From: HGM04593 sp045634305
GTDB taxonomy: Bacteria; Bacteroidota; Bacteroidia; Bacteroidales; Bacteroidaceae
Direction of reading: 5' to 3'
Assembly (NCBI GenBank): GCA_045634305.1
Contig: JAZQZZ010000026.1
Location: 1 to 64,000, forward strand
DNA length: 64,000 bases
Below are positions 18,509 to 26,159 of the stretch, one piece after another. The translations under genes and the position numbers were made by a program. Numbering within the stretch: the stretch's first letter is position 1; each line of letters begins with the position of its first letter. A model generated the notes under the pieces. That model made no database searches and was not told the origin of the DNA. It worked only from the letters and a program-made list of their open reading frames with translations.

Positions 18509-18829
18509 TTAAATATTGAAACCTTTTCTATTTCCCATTCCATTGGTGCTGAACTTTGCACCGAACATATCACCGGCAATTGAGCCTTTATAATCCTTTA
18601 CTGAAGACTTGAACTTCTGTATAGGGCTATTGTTTTTTCTGCTACCTTGAAGTGTGACCTTCGAATTTCCCAACAGCGAAATCAAGTTCGATGTAAAATT
18701 CAAGAACTCCTCTACGTTCTTCCGGCGTCGCCGTTGTTCACGTTCATCGGCACTACGCAACTCAATATTATCCTTGATTCTCTGCAATTCGCGTCCGATA
18801 TACGCATTTACACTAGTTATAGTACCCAT
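18509..18829 (-). CDS. Phage structural-unit protein, 106 aa, unknown
   Basis: A small basic protein with no recognised family. The start MGTITSVNAYIGRELQ is chosen over upstream in-frame Met codons because it overlaps the upstream gene by only 17 bases. A helical charged stretch (residues about 15-50, with a run of Arg in EQRRRRKN) is followed by a Ser/Lys-rich tail. Its place between the 1398-residue protein and the 191-residue protein suggests a virion or assembly role. Confidence 0.55.
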   Translation of the reverse strand: MGTITSVNAYIGRELQRIKDNIELRSADEREQRRRRKNVEEFLNFTSNLISLLGNSKVTLQGSRKNNSPIQKFKSSVKDYKGSIAGDMFGAKFSTNGMGNRKGFNI

Positions 18830-19388
18830 CGTAACCTTTTGTAGAGTTGTCACTTTTCTTTTCATTACCCCATTTGGTGGCCAGCAAAGCATTCTGGAAC
18901 AGATTGTAGCCATTGTTCGCTGCTGTCATGGCCATTTTCTCCTCCAAAGCCAAATCATTCAGTTCATTGGCAAGGAATGCATTCTTGTTCTGGCGATGCA
19001 CCGCCTCAATCTGATTCTTGCGGCTGTCGTCCTGAGCTGCGAGATTCGTAACCACATTCTCCATGGAACGCAATCCCTGTTCATTGCGTGCAAGCGAATA
19101 CTCCGGCGTAGCCCCCATAACAAGCGAGTGAGCCCTGTTCTGTTCATTGTTGCGTCGCAAGCTGTTTTCAACCCTTTTCATTGCAGCCCTGGCAGCAGTG
19201 CTGTCAATGAAACTCTCATAATAGTTACGTCGGTACCAAGCCTCTTCATCTGCCCTAGCCCTGTCACGCAACTCCTTAGCCTTTTTGGATGCCGCGTTCT
19301 TGTCGAGCACCCCCTTCACACTCGAATAGAGCCCCAATGCCCCATTCAGTCCTTTTAAAACCTTTGGTAAAATCACTTTTGTGAGCAT
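18813..19388 (-). CDS. Phage structural-unit protein, 191 aa, first gene of locus A late unit
   Basis: The start MLTKVILPKVLKGLNGALGL is chosen because it lies 14 bases after a phage-type promoter. A hydrophobic/Gly-rich N-terminus (about 1-25) is followed by long charged helices rich in Arg, Glu, Asn and Ala, which resemble small internal virion proteins of podoviruses. It opens the minus-strand unit that runs through the 1398-residue protein to the portal. The family is not identified. Confidence 0.6.
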   Translation of the reverse strand: MLTKVILPKVLKGLNGALGLYSSVKGVLDKNAASKKAKELRDRARADEEAWYRRNYYESFIDSTAARAAMKRVENSLRRNNEQNRAHSLVMGATPEYSLARNEQGLRSMENVVTNLAAQDDSRKNQIEAVHRQNKNAFLANELNDLALEEKMAMTAANNGYNLFQNALLATKWGNEKKSDNSTKGYDGYYN

Positions 19389-19402
19389 AATTCTTTTTTG
19401 TG

Positions 19403-19443
19403 CAAAAGAAACACAGGATGTAGCGAACAAGGTTGCTGAAATG
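19403..19443 (-). promoter_or_regulatory. Phage-type promoter, locus A minus strand
   Basis: Read on the minus strand, CATTTCAGCAACC begins at 19443 and a TTCTTTTG -7-like box (19410-19403) begins 33 nt later. The same arrangement occurs at four other phage gene starts in this window. The first 21 bases are 20/21 identical to the copy at 61029-61009. Confidence 0.75.
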
Positions 19444-19472
19444 CCACAAAATCAACAAGTTGGATTTATTGG

Positions 19473-19513
19473 CAAAACAGCAACCTTTGAAAAGGAAACA
19501 GATATTATATTTG
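19473..19513 (+). promoter_or_regulatory. Phage-type promoter, locus A plus strand
   Basis: CAAAACAGCAACC starts at 19473 and the TATATTTG -7 box at 19506, a 33-nt offset identical to the other four copies. The start codon of the 77-residue gene follows after 17 bases, the same distance as at the 61209 gene. Confidence 0.8.
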
Positions 19514-19530
19514 CTTATAAAAACATATTT

Positions 19531-19764
19531 ATGACAAAGAGAAGCAAAAGCGTAAGCCTCGACGACGTGCACAGCGAAACACTCTCGCTGTTCCACCGCC
19601 TCATAGGGCGGCTGGAAAAGCTCACCGTCAACTGCGAAGACCCCGGCACCATCAACCAGGCCCTCAAGACCACGGCCGACTTTCTTGTAAAGCTCAACAA
19701 GGAACGCGAAAGCGGTGACGACGAAATCGGCGCACTCCTGCAGCAGACACTGAGGGGTATTTAA
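19531..19764 (+). CDS. Small phage-associated protein, 77 aa
   Basis: The start MTKRSKSVSLDDVH is chosen because it lies 17 bases downstream of a phage-type promoter. The product is helical and charged, with no membrane segment. It is the only plus-strand gene of locus A, divergent from the virion gene unit. Size and position would allow a small terminase-like or regulatory role, but there is no recognisable DNA-binding motif and I cannot assign it. It is closed by a strong terminator. Confidence 0.6.
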   Translation: MTKRSKSVSLDDVHSETLSLFHRLIGRLEKLTVNCEDPGTINQALKTTADFLVKLNKERESGDDEIGALLQQTLRGI

Positions 19765-19765
19765 T

Positions 19766-19807
19766 CAAACCGCGCAGGTAGCCAACAATGACTACCTACG
19801 CGGTTTG
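19766..19807. terminator. Bidirectional terminator between convergent genes
   Basis: Arms CAAACCGCGCAGGTAG and CTACCTACGCGGTTTG pair over 16 positions with one mismatch around a 10-base loop, between the convergent 77-residue gene and the XRE gene. Confidence 0.8.
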
Positions 19808-19836
19808 TTATTCAAAATAAATAATTGTATTAACAA

Positions 19837-20508
19837 CTATTGGATTTTGCCGTATTTAAGTTCGCTTTTCAAAATCTCATAGACAAAGGAAGAACTCTCA
19901 ATGTAGAGCCCCGTTTCCTCGTCTGTAAGTTTTGCAAAAGTCTCGGAATTATAAAAAACACCAAGAGCTTCCGTCAACTCATATTCCTCTTCTTCCATCA
20001 GGAAACATACAATATTCTTTGTTATACCTTCTACAAGGTATTGGGATTTTGATTTGGTATGTTCATTTAATGATTTATCAACCTCGGCACCTCCTCCATT
20101 ATTAATGCATACACGAGTCAAATCCTGCACGCTGTCATCCAAAGACAACAGATGTTCAGCCTCATAATGCTCGGCCAAGAAATCAACCCCCTTGTAACGC
20201 AACAGATAATTACCGGCCTCACGCATAGTCATCCTGTGGGCTGCTGCAAACTCATTTATGGCAGCAACAATATACCCCACCACTCTGCGACCTATTCTCT
20301 GTTCACTTTTAAGACTCACAGAAGCAGAAAGACCCAAAGCACCAAGCACCTTCGTTACAGTTTTAATTGTAAGCCCCTTACCACTCTCAATTTTTGAAAT
20401 TTGAGCTTTACCAACACCAACCAATTCACCAAGTTCCTCTTGAGTCATACCACGACGCAAGCGCTCATCACGAATCATTGCACCAATATTATCAATCCCG
20501 GCAGTCAT
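19837..20508 (-). CDS. XRE-family regulator with DUF3791-like C-terminal domains, 223 aa
   Basis: The start MTAGIDNIGAMIRDERL is chosen because a -7 box and palindrome lie just upstream; the longer reading frame has no domain in its extra 65 residues. Residues about 8-62 are a helix-turn-helix (RGMTQEELGELVGVGKAQIS). Residues about 85-150 and 165-223 look like two domains of the DUF3791-like kind that in Bacteroidales often flank a DUF3990 toxin gene; this naming is from memory. No DUF3990-like LYHGS motif is present between them or nearby. It is probably an antitoxin-like DNA-binding protein controlling its own promoter. Confidence 0.7.
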   Translation of the reverse strand: MTAGIDNIGAMIRDERLRRGMTQEELGELVGVGKAQISKIESGKGLTIKTVTKVLGALGLSASVSLKSEQRIGRRVVGYIVAAINEFAAAHRMTMREAGNYLLRYKGVDFLAEHYEAEHLLSLDDSVQDLTRVCINNGGGAEVDKSLNEHTKSKSQYLVEGITKNIVCFLMEEEEYELTEALGVFYNSETFAKLTDEETGLYIESSSFVYEILKSELKYGKIQ

Positions 20509-20526
20509 ATTACCAAATATTTTTTG

Positions 20527-20559
20527 CAAATCTAAAGCAAAGTTTCCAATTTTGGAAAC
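20527..20559 (-). promoter_or_regulatory. XRE promoter with overlapping operator palindrome
   Basis: The -7 box TAGATTTG (minus strand, 20534-20527) lies 18 bases before the start codon. Directly upstream is a perfect palindrome with eight-base arms, GTTTCCAA-TT-TTGGAAAC (20542-20559). This layout fits autorepression by the HTH protein. Confidence 0.7.
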
Positions 20560-20775
20560 AAATGAATAGATATTTTGTTTGGAGAAACTTCTTTCGCATC
20601 TTGGCATTTGAAAAATTATCAAAATTTCAAAGGTGGTACTCGGCCTTTGGCATGTAAAAACAGGATAGAAAAAATTACAGAGTTCGTATTGCAAACCCTG
20701 CAATCTCTATTTACAGAAAATAATTGATAGTGCTATTATGTAAACCAAACCACCGAACAAATCCTCGCCAAATTA
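20560..20775. other. Gap between XRE promoter and restriction operon terminator
   Basis: About 215 bases with no convincing gene, tRNA or repeat. The sequence is AT-rich and the only other signals near it are the XRE operator on the left and the terminator on the right. Confidence 0.5.
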
Positions 20776-20820
20776 CCGAAAAATAAGCCATCGAATGCCC
20801 TTTAGCATTGATGGCTTATT
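20776..20820 (-). terminator. Terminator of the restriction-modification-like operon
   Basis: On the minus strand, AATAAGCCATC/GATGGCTTATT plus an inner AATGC/GCATT form a 16-pair stem with one bulge, followed by TTTTCGG. It lies 11 bases after the helicase stop. Confidence 0.85.
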
Positions 20821-20830
20821 ACTTATTCGC

Positions 20831-23749
20831 TCAACTATCTATCTCCAAGAATCCCATTAGGAACGCATCGGGAAAGATGAATTTCTTTTCGCCAAGGGTG
20901 AATTTGACATGGATAAATTTTTCGTTCTTGTTGATTTTAACAACCATTCCTTTGCCGAATTTCTTGTGAATGACAGAGCTGTCAATACCTATTGATTCCA
21001 ATTTGGCTTCAAGGGCTTTTTTTGTTTCAATATCCTGTAAAGGTTGTGCCGTCATTGTTGGTTTTACCAGATGTTGCTGAACGACCGGGCTTGATGGTGC
21101 TACTTTTGATGTAGGTTTGCCATCCACTGGTTTTGCTACCCTGCGAGTGGTTTCAACAGGTTCGGCGACTCTTGAATACACACTATTATCAACCTCACTC
21201 ATTGAGGATTGTTGGTTATAGAACAGTTTCTCATATTGAGTCTTACGGATTGTGGTATCCCAGCCACCGACCTCATCGTTGGTATGTTTGTCGATACCTG
21301 TATAGGTAAGGCTGGCATCTTCGTAGCGTTTAAACTTAAAAATAGCATCATTCATTAGCGGTGCGTTGAACACTCCTAATGAGCAGAGCATATTGAAGTC
21401 TTCAACGCTTAAGCCTGTAACCTTTTTGAATAGTCCCGGCTCCAACTGCGTGATGACATCTTTAAGGCATCGCTCGCGATAGTCGGTCAGGTACATAAAT
21501 ACGGGGATTCGTGTAGCAAACTTAATGAGTTTTTCCTGTATCTGCTTGCGCTTGCTCTTCATCTCCTTCTCCTCTTCGGATATTTCCTTTTTCTCCTTTT
21601 GCGTAGGATTGGGATTCTCTTTCTTTGCTTTCTTTACGGCTTCTGACTTATTGATAATGGTAGTTAGGTCGCTGTTCAAGTTGCGGAAGCCCTCAATGTT
21701 CATAAGGGCTTGCATTGCCTCGGGGCTTGCAAGCAAGCGTTTCAGCGTGTCGTTATCTACATTGACAAGCAAGGCCGATTGCCAACGCTTTGCAAGCAGT
21801 GTAGCCGATGTTCCGGCCAATGCAATATCAAGAATATCCTGTGCATCGACCTCTTTCATACTACTGCCGTCGTATGCCAATACAGGCAGGAATTTGATAA
21901 ATTCGCCTACTTTGGCTTCGGGGTTACTTTCGTTTATATCCAAGCGACAACTGTAGTCGGATATTTGTCGCAAGGCTCTGTCGAGTGCAAAGTCAAATAC
22001 ATAGCACTCGTTCTTCATTATTGTTTTGCTTCCCTCTTCGTTCTTTACCTCCCACGGACTCTGCACTCGGAACGCTGCTTGGAAGTAGGTTTCAGGGCTT
22101 TTCAAATTGCGGAGCATAAATATACCTGTCCACGGCTTTACTGTTACACCCGTTGTCAGTTTACCGCAAGTAAGTGTAATGGTCTTTGTTTCCAACGGGT
22201 CGCCCATATTGGCTTGAACTGGGTGCAGAGCATCAAGACCGATACCGGCTGCTGTTCCGGCACAAACTATCACTTTGTAGTCGTGGTAGAATTTGTTCTG
22301 TCGTTGAGCGAGCAGATTAGCCATAGCAAAACACGATGCCACATTAGGCAAAAACCACAATGTATGCGAAAGCACATTAAGCAGTCGTGTATCGCTGAAT
22401 GGCATTGGAGGTCGCTTGTCTTGTCCGAGTTTAAGGTCATCAACGCTTGCAGGCAAATAACCACCACGAATAAGGTCAAGCCATTTCTGTACCTCATTCT
22501 CATATTTGAAACGGGCATTCTCGCCTTTACCCTCAGCTGCAAAGAACAGATTTAGGTCAAACTCGTCAAATTCTCCTTGTTTGGCTACCTCTTGTATCTC
22601 ATCGGGCATACGGTAGGTAAGCATTACCATTCGTGATAAGGCGAGATAAGGATTGCCGCTGCCTTTCCACTCTGCTTTTGCACGTTGCTCATCACTATAA
22701 GTCCAGTTGAAAATCTGCTCTTCGATGAACTCGCCGGTATTTATGGCTCTAAACGGTGTACCCGACAAAAAGAGATAATACCTTGTGGAAATAGGCAACC
22801 ACGATTCATTTATGGCATTGTTAGCCTCGTCCTTTTTATACTTCTCTGCATCGAAATCTACTGCGCTTTCCTCGTCTTCTTTCTCAAACAGTTCTTTTGC
22901 ACGCTCCTTCCAGGCTCCGAAGTGATATTCATCAAAAATTACCAAATCCCAATTGGTGGCGTGGATAAACTCATTCTTGGTTTTAATGCCGCCACTCTCG
23001 TTTGTGCCAAGCAGATCTTGGAACGAACCGAATACAACAATAGGGCGTGACTTATCCGTTCTTTGAAACTCTTGGTCAATGTTCAGGTTATTATTGCGGG
23101 CATCCTTATTGGAGATATATTGCCACCCCTCAAAGTCGATATGTGTTACAAGGTCCTCACGCCAAGCCGATTCAACTGCGGGTTTGAAGGTAAGAATCAA
23201 TATACGCGACAAGCTCATCTTCTTTGCTAACTGATACGAAGCAAAGGTCTTTCCGAAACGCATTTTGGCATTCCAAAGCAATTTGGGTATGCGGTTAGGT
23301 TCCTCTTTCAGTGCTTGCTCAAAATAGGTTCTTGTTTGCTCCACTGCGCTCCACTGTTCAGGGCGCATAGTGAAATTCTGCGTTCTGTTCTCTTCGTTTG
23401 ACATTCCTGTGCGGAGCGACAAGATTGCAGCCATAACATCCGCAACCGAGCAACGAAACCACTCATCAGTCTTGTCAAGCGGGTTGAGACGTTTGCAACC
23501 TTTGCGTTCAAGTAGGTGATGAACATCCTTGTCGGTAAAGCAAGAGCCATCGTAGCTCATGGCCGACTCCACCAATACAATTTCATACTGCACTTTGCTT
23601 GTGTGCAATTGCTCATTTATGCGTTCTTTGGCTGTACGGTCAGTGTAGCCTACCTTTAGATAACCTTTGTGGGAATCTACCCCAATCAAGCGATAGGCGT
23701 ATATCGTTGGAGTAACAGTCGGGCGTTGAGGAAAATAATTGTGTTCCAT
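20831..23749 (-). CDS. GIY-YIG-type nuclease fused to a DEAD/DEAH helicase (restriction subunit)
   Basis: The 972-residue protein begins with a GIY-YIG/T5orf172-like nuclease domain (about 15-105; YAYRLIGV and YLKVGYTDRTAKERI). It continues with a superfamily 2 helicase: P-loop AKMRFGKT at 161-168, DEYH at 273-276, and later motifs SGTPF (about 323) and QAAFRVQSPW. The C-terminal 45 residues form an FGKGMVVKI...FPDAF module. It probably cleaves or translocates on unmodified DNA with the methyltransferase subunits encoded just upstream. It starts 4 bases after the methyltransferase gene, so translation is probably coupled. Type III or type IIG-like assignment is inference. Confidence 0.85.
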   Translation of the reverse strand: MEHNYFPQRPTVTPTIYAYRLIGVDSHKGYLKVGYTDRTAKERINEQLHTSKVQYEIVLVESAMSYDGSCFTDKDVHHLLERKGCKRLNPLDKTDEWFRCSVADVMAAILSLRTGMSNEENRTQNFTMRPEQWSAVEQTRTYFEQALKEEPNRIPKLLWNAKMRFGKTFASYQLAKKMSLSRILILTFKPAVESAWREDLVTHIDFEGWQYISNKDARNNNLNIDQEFQRTDKSRPIVVFGSFQDLLGTNESGGIKTKNEFIHATNWDLVIFDEYHFGAWKERAKELFEKEDEESAVDFDAEKYKKDEANNAINESWLPISTRYYLFLSGTPFRAINTGEFIEEQIFNWTYSDEQRAKAEWKGSGNPYLALSRMVMLTYRMPDEIQEVAKQGEFDEFDLNLFFAAEGKGENARFKYENEVQKWLDLIRGGYLPASVDDLKLGQDKRPPMPFSDTRLLNVLSHTLWFLPNVASCFAMANLLAQRQNKFYHDYKVIVCAGTAAGIGLDALHPVQANMGDPLETKTITLTCGKLTTGVTVKPWTGIFMLRNLKSPETYFQAAFRVQSPWEVKNEEGSKTIMKNECYVFDFALDRALRQISDYSCRLDINESNPEAKVGEFIKFLPVLAYDGSSMKEVDAQDILDIALAGTSATLLAKRWQSALLVNVDNDTLKRLLASPEAMQALMNIEGFRNLNSDLTTIINKSEAVKKAKKENPNPTQKEKKEISEEEKEMKSKRKQIQEKLIKFATRIPVFMYLTDYRERCLKDVITQLEPGLFKKVTGLSVEDFNMLCSLGVFNAPLMNDAIFKFKRYEDASLTYTGIDKHTNDEVGGWDTTIRKTQYEKLFYNQQSSMSEVDNSVYSRVAEPVETTRRVAKPVDGKPTSKVAPSSPVVQQHLVKPTMTAQPLQDIETKKALEAKLESIGIDSSVIHKKFGKGMVVKINKNEKFIHVKFTLGEKKFIFPDAFLMGFLEIDS

Positions 23750-23753
23750 AATA

Positions 23754-25289
23754 TTACTCCATTGTTCTTATCATAGATTCAATAAATGCAATCTCATCAT
23801 CTGTTAAGCCGTATTTAGCATAGAGCTCTTCGTCATTCCAAGATTTGGAAAAGTCTTCATTAGGAATGAATTGGAATTTATCTTTTGCAATATTCTGCGT
23901 TAGAAGAATTGTAGACATTAAAAAGCGAAAAAACCTTGTCTTTACATACCCTTTTAAGTTATTTGCCTCTGACTCTGTATCAAATGTAGATAACAAAAGA
24001 TATGTTTCAGTACAAATTTGACCAGGTCCGAGGACTTCTACTTTAGAAACAATCTTCTTTCTTCCTTCCTGGTCTGTTTGTCCAGCGTGTTCAGCACTCG
24101 CTTTTGACATTACAACTTTCCATTTATTAATCAAGTCGGCATTGGTATTTACTTCATCTCTTTTAACATATGTAAATCCTTTGCTACCCAAAAGTTCTAA
24201 ATCATTTATTTGTTTGGTGTTACGTCCAGATTGGAAACTTCTAAATCCAAAAGGCTTTGAACTGTAAACTACATTATTCATTGTTGTCTCTTTGTATGAT
24301 AACACCTTTCGGATTATATTGATTGCTTGTGAGTGTCTAATGAATACAGGGAACTCATTTAAGTATCTTGTAGACTCTACCGTCTTACCTTGATATATAT
24401 TACATACGTTGCATGGACCGTTATAATCTTTATTCCATAAGAAATAGCATACACCTCCGGCGATATCTACGCCAGGAAAACAATCTCTTGAATCCGAATA
24501 ATCTACTAGTTTAAGCAATCTATTATCAGCAAGCATTTGCTCTCTAAAATCATCTAATCCACGACCTCCACTAAACCAACGCGATGGTATAATCATGCAC
24601 AAATATTTTGGATTTAGCTTCCTTGCTTGTTGTACAAATCTATGATAGAGAGGAATTGCACTACCGGTAGCGGATTCTGTTTTCATTCCTCCTCCATCAC
24701 TCATTTGATACGGTGGGTTGCCTATAATCACATCGAATTTCATATTGAATACTTTCTTTACATCTAAATTGTGGATAAATTGGTAAGCGTGGGTTTCAAG
24801 TTCTGCCCCACGATCATATTCGCTCTGCGAAGCACCGCAATAGATACATTTGCCATCTTTCCAAGTATGCTTGATGCGTTGGTAAATGATATTTCCTTGC
24901 GGTTTGTCTTCGGGGAACTGATATGCCGAGAACTCGCTACTTGGGAACTTGCTGCAATAGACACTGCGGCGAGAAAGCAGGCTTGTAAGTTCGGTAATAG
25001 CAATACCAAATAGTTGCTTTGAGAATATATGCTCTATACGCTTTTCAAGGTCGGGGATTTGCTGCTCAAGTCCTTTAATCAGTCGTTTGGCAATTTCACG
25101 CAGAAAAACTCCACTCTTGCAGCAAGGGTCAAGGAAGGTGGTGTCGGGGTTCTCGAACAAATCCTGTGGGAGCATATCAATAATTTTGTTTGCCAATTCG
25201 GGAGGCGTAAACACCTCATCATTGCTAAGATTGGCAATACACGAAAGCACGTCGGGATTATAGACGCTTTTGAACAAACTATTCTCCAT
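23754..25289 (-). CDS. N6-adenine DNA methyltransferase (Eco57I-type), 511 aa
   Basis: The protein has SAM-binding motif I FLDPCCKSGVFL (52-63) and catalytic motif IV NPPYQ (191-195), the order of gamma/Eco57I-type adenine methylases. A C-x-x-C pair (CIYCG, about 148-152) sits between them. The C-terminal half (about 260-511) has no known motif and may be the target recognition part. Its start overlaps the upstream methyltransferase-like gene by 11 bases and the helicase gene follows after 4 bases, so all three act as one unit. Confidence 0.88.
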   Translation of the reverse strand: MENSLFKSVYNPDVLSCIANLSNDEVFTPPELANKIIDMLPQDLFENPDTTFLDPCCKSGVFLREIAKRLIKGLEQQIPDLEKRIEHIFSKQLFGIAITELTSLLSRRSVYCSKFPSSEFSAYQFPEDKPQGNIIYQRIKHTWKDGKCIYCGASQSEYDRGAELETHAYQFIHNLDVKKVFNMKFDVIIGNPPYQMSDGGGMKTESATGSAIPLYHRFVQQARKLNPKYLCMIIPSRWFSGGRGLDDFREQMLADNRLLKLVDYSDSRDCFPGVDIAGGVCYFLWNKDYNGPCNVCNIYQGKTVESTRYLNEFPVFIRHSQAINIIRKVLSYKETTMNNVVYSSKPFGFRSFQSGRNTKQINDLELLGSKGFTYVKRDEVNTNADLINKWKVVMSKASAEHAGQTDQEGRKKIVSKVEVLGPGQICTETYLLLSTFDTESEANNLKGYVKTRFFRFLMSTILLTQNIAKDKFQFIPNEDFSKSWNDEELYAKYGLTDDEIAFIESMIRTME

Positions 25290-25953
25290 AATCCTGAACC
25301 TTTTTGTAGTGAGTAATATATCTTCTCAGGAATACACCGCCTTCTTCCTTTTGCTCTTCGGTAAGTGCAAACAGGTTGCCCATGCCGTTTTCTACGCTTG
25401 TGTCATTGTAAGTAAGAAGTTCGGACATTGTATAGTCGGAGCGTTGCATTTGCGTAGCACCAATTAGTGTCCATTCAGAAAAGACTATGGGAGCAGAGGT
25501 TTCGTTGCCGTTGGCATCGACACACATCAATGTAAGTGCATTACCGTTAATGATATTACGGCTGATGATAAATTTGGCAGCCAAACGTGTTTCATCGCAA
25601 GTTTCACCTTTGCAATGAGCTGTATATTCAGCATCCCAAATACCAAATAAACGCTCACGACAAGCCTCTACATTGTCGTTCATTATATCCACACCATACA
25701 GGCTACCGATAGCTACGATTGCCAGCTTTTCATAGTCACGTGGGCTCTTTTTGTATTTCCTGCGAAGTTCGGCAAGTTTGCGTTTGAGTATAACAGCCAA
25801 GAAATTGCCATCACCGCAAGCCGGTTCCAAGAAACGGGAGTCGGGTCGCAGACATTCGTTCGCAACAAGGTCGCACATAGCGTTGACCTCACGCTCGGCA
25901 GTAAAAACCTCTCCACGCTCAGCAACACGCTCTTTAGATTTTATTTGACTCAT
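25279..25953 (-). CDS. Methyltransferase-like subunit without catalytic NPPY motif, 224 aa
   Basis: The product has the opening GEVFTAEREVNAMCDLV and SAM motif I FLEPACGDGNFL (41-52) of N6-adenine DNA methylases, but no NPPY/F motif: the matching place reads ISRNIINGNAL. It may be a cofactor-binding or specificity partner of the 511-residue methylase. It is the first gene of the operon and lies downstream of a 206-base gap carrying two operator-like palindromes. Confidence 0.8.
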   Translation of the reverse strand: MSQIKSKERVAERGEVFTAEREVNAMCDLVANECLRPDSRFLEPACGDGNFLAVILKRKLAELRRKYKKSPRDYEKLAIVAIGSLYGVDIMNDNVEACRERLFGIWDAEYTAHCKGETCDETRLAAKFIISRNIINGNALTLMCVDANGNETSAPIVFSEWTLIGATQMQRSDYTMSELLTYNDTSVENGMGNLFALTEEQKEEGGVFLRRYITHYKKVQDYGE

Positions 25954-25970
25954 AAGAATTATTTGTTACA

Positions 25971-25986
25971 TCTCTTGGTAAGAGAC
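25971..25986. promoter_or_regulatory. Operator-like palindrome, proximal copy
   Basis: TCTCTT-GGT-AAGAGA is a six-base-arm palindrome 17 bases before the methyltransferase start. The 16-base TCTCTTGGTAAGAGAC is exactly repeated in inverse orientation at 26113-26128, so the two sites could bind the same regulator. Confidence 0.55.
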
Positions 25987-26012
25987 GTAGCAAATAACCA
26001 CGAATAGTAATA

Positions 26013-26026
26013 AGCCATGTCTGGCT
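26013..26026. promoter_or_regulatory. Small hairpin between the two operator palindromes
   Basis: AGCCA-TGTC-TGGCT is a five-pair hairpin with a four-base loop inside the leader region of the restriction operon. Its role is unknown. Confidence 0.35.
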
Positions 26027-26112
26027 ATAAGCTTAACTAAACATTTCTTAAATTAAATTCTTATTTATTAGAGTTTTTTGCTTATTTTGTGTAGTTTTGC
26101 AATGATATGAAA

Positions 26113-26128
26113 GTCTCTTACCAAGAGA
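26113..26128. promoter_or_regulatory. Operator-like palindrome, distal copy
   Basis: GTCTCTTACCAAGAGA is the exact reverse complement of 25971-25986 and is itself a palindrome (TCTCTT-ACC-AAGAGA). It lies 32 bases after the stop codon of the integrase gene and 13 bases after a plus-strand TAGTTTTG box. Confidence 0.55.
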
Positions 26129-26159
26129 TTTCACTTTTCCTAAACATCTCTCTACTTTT

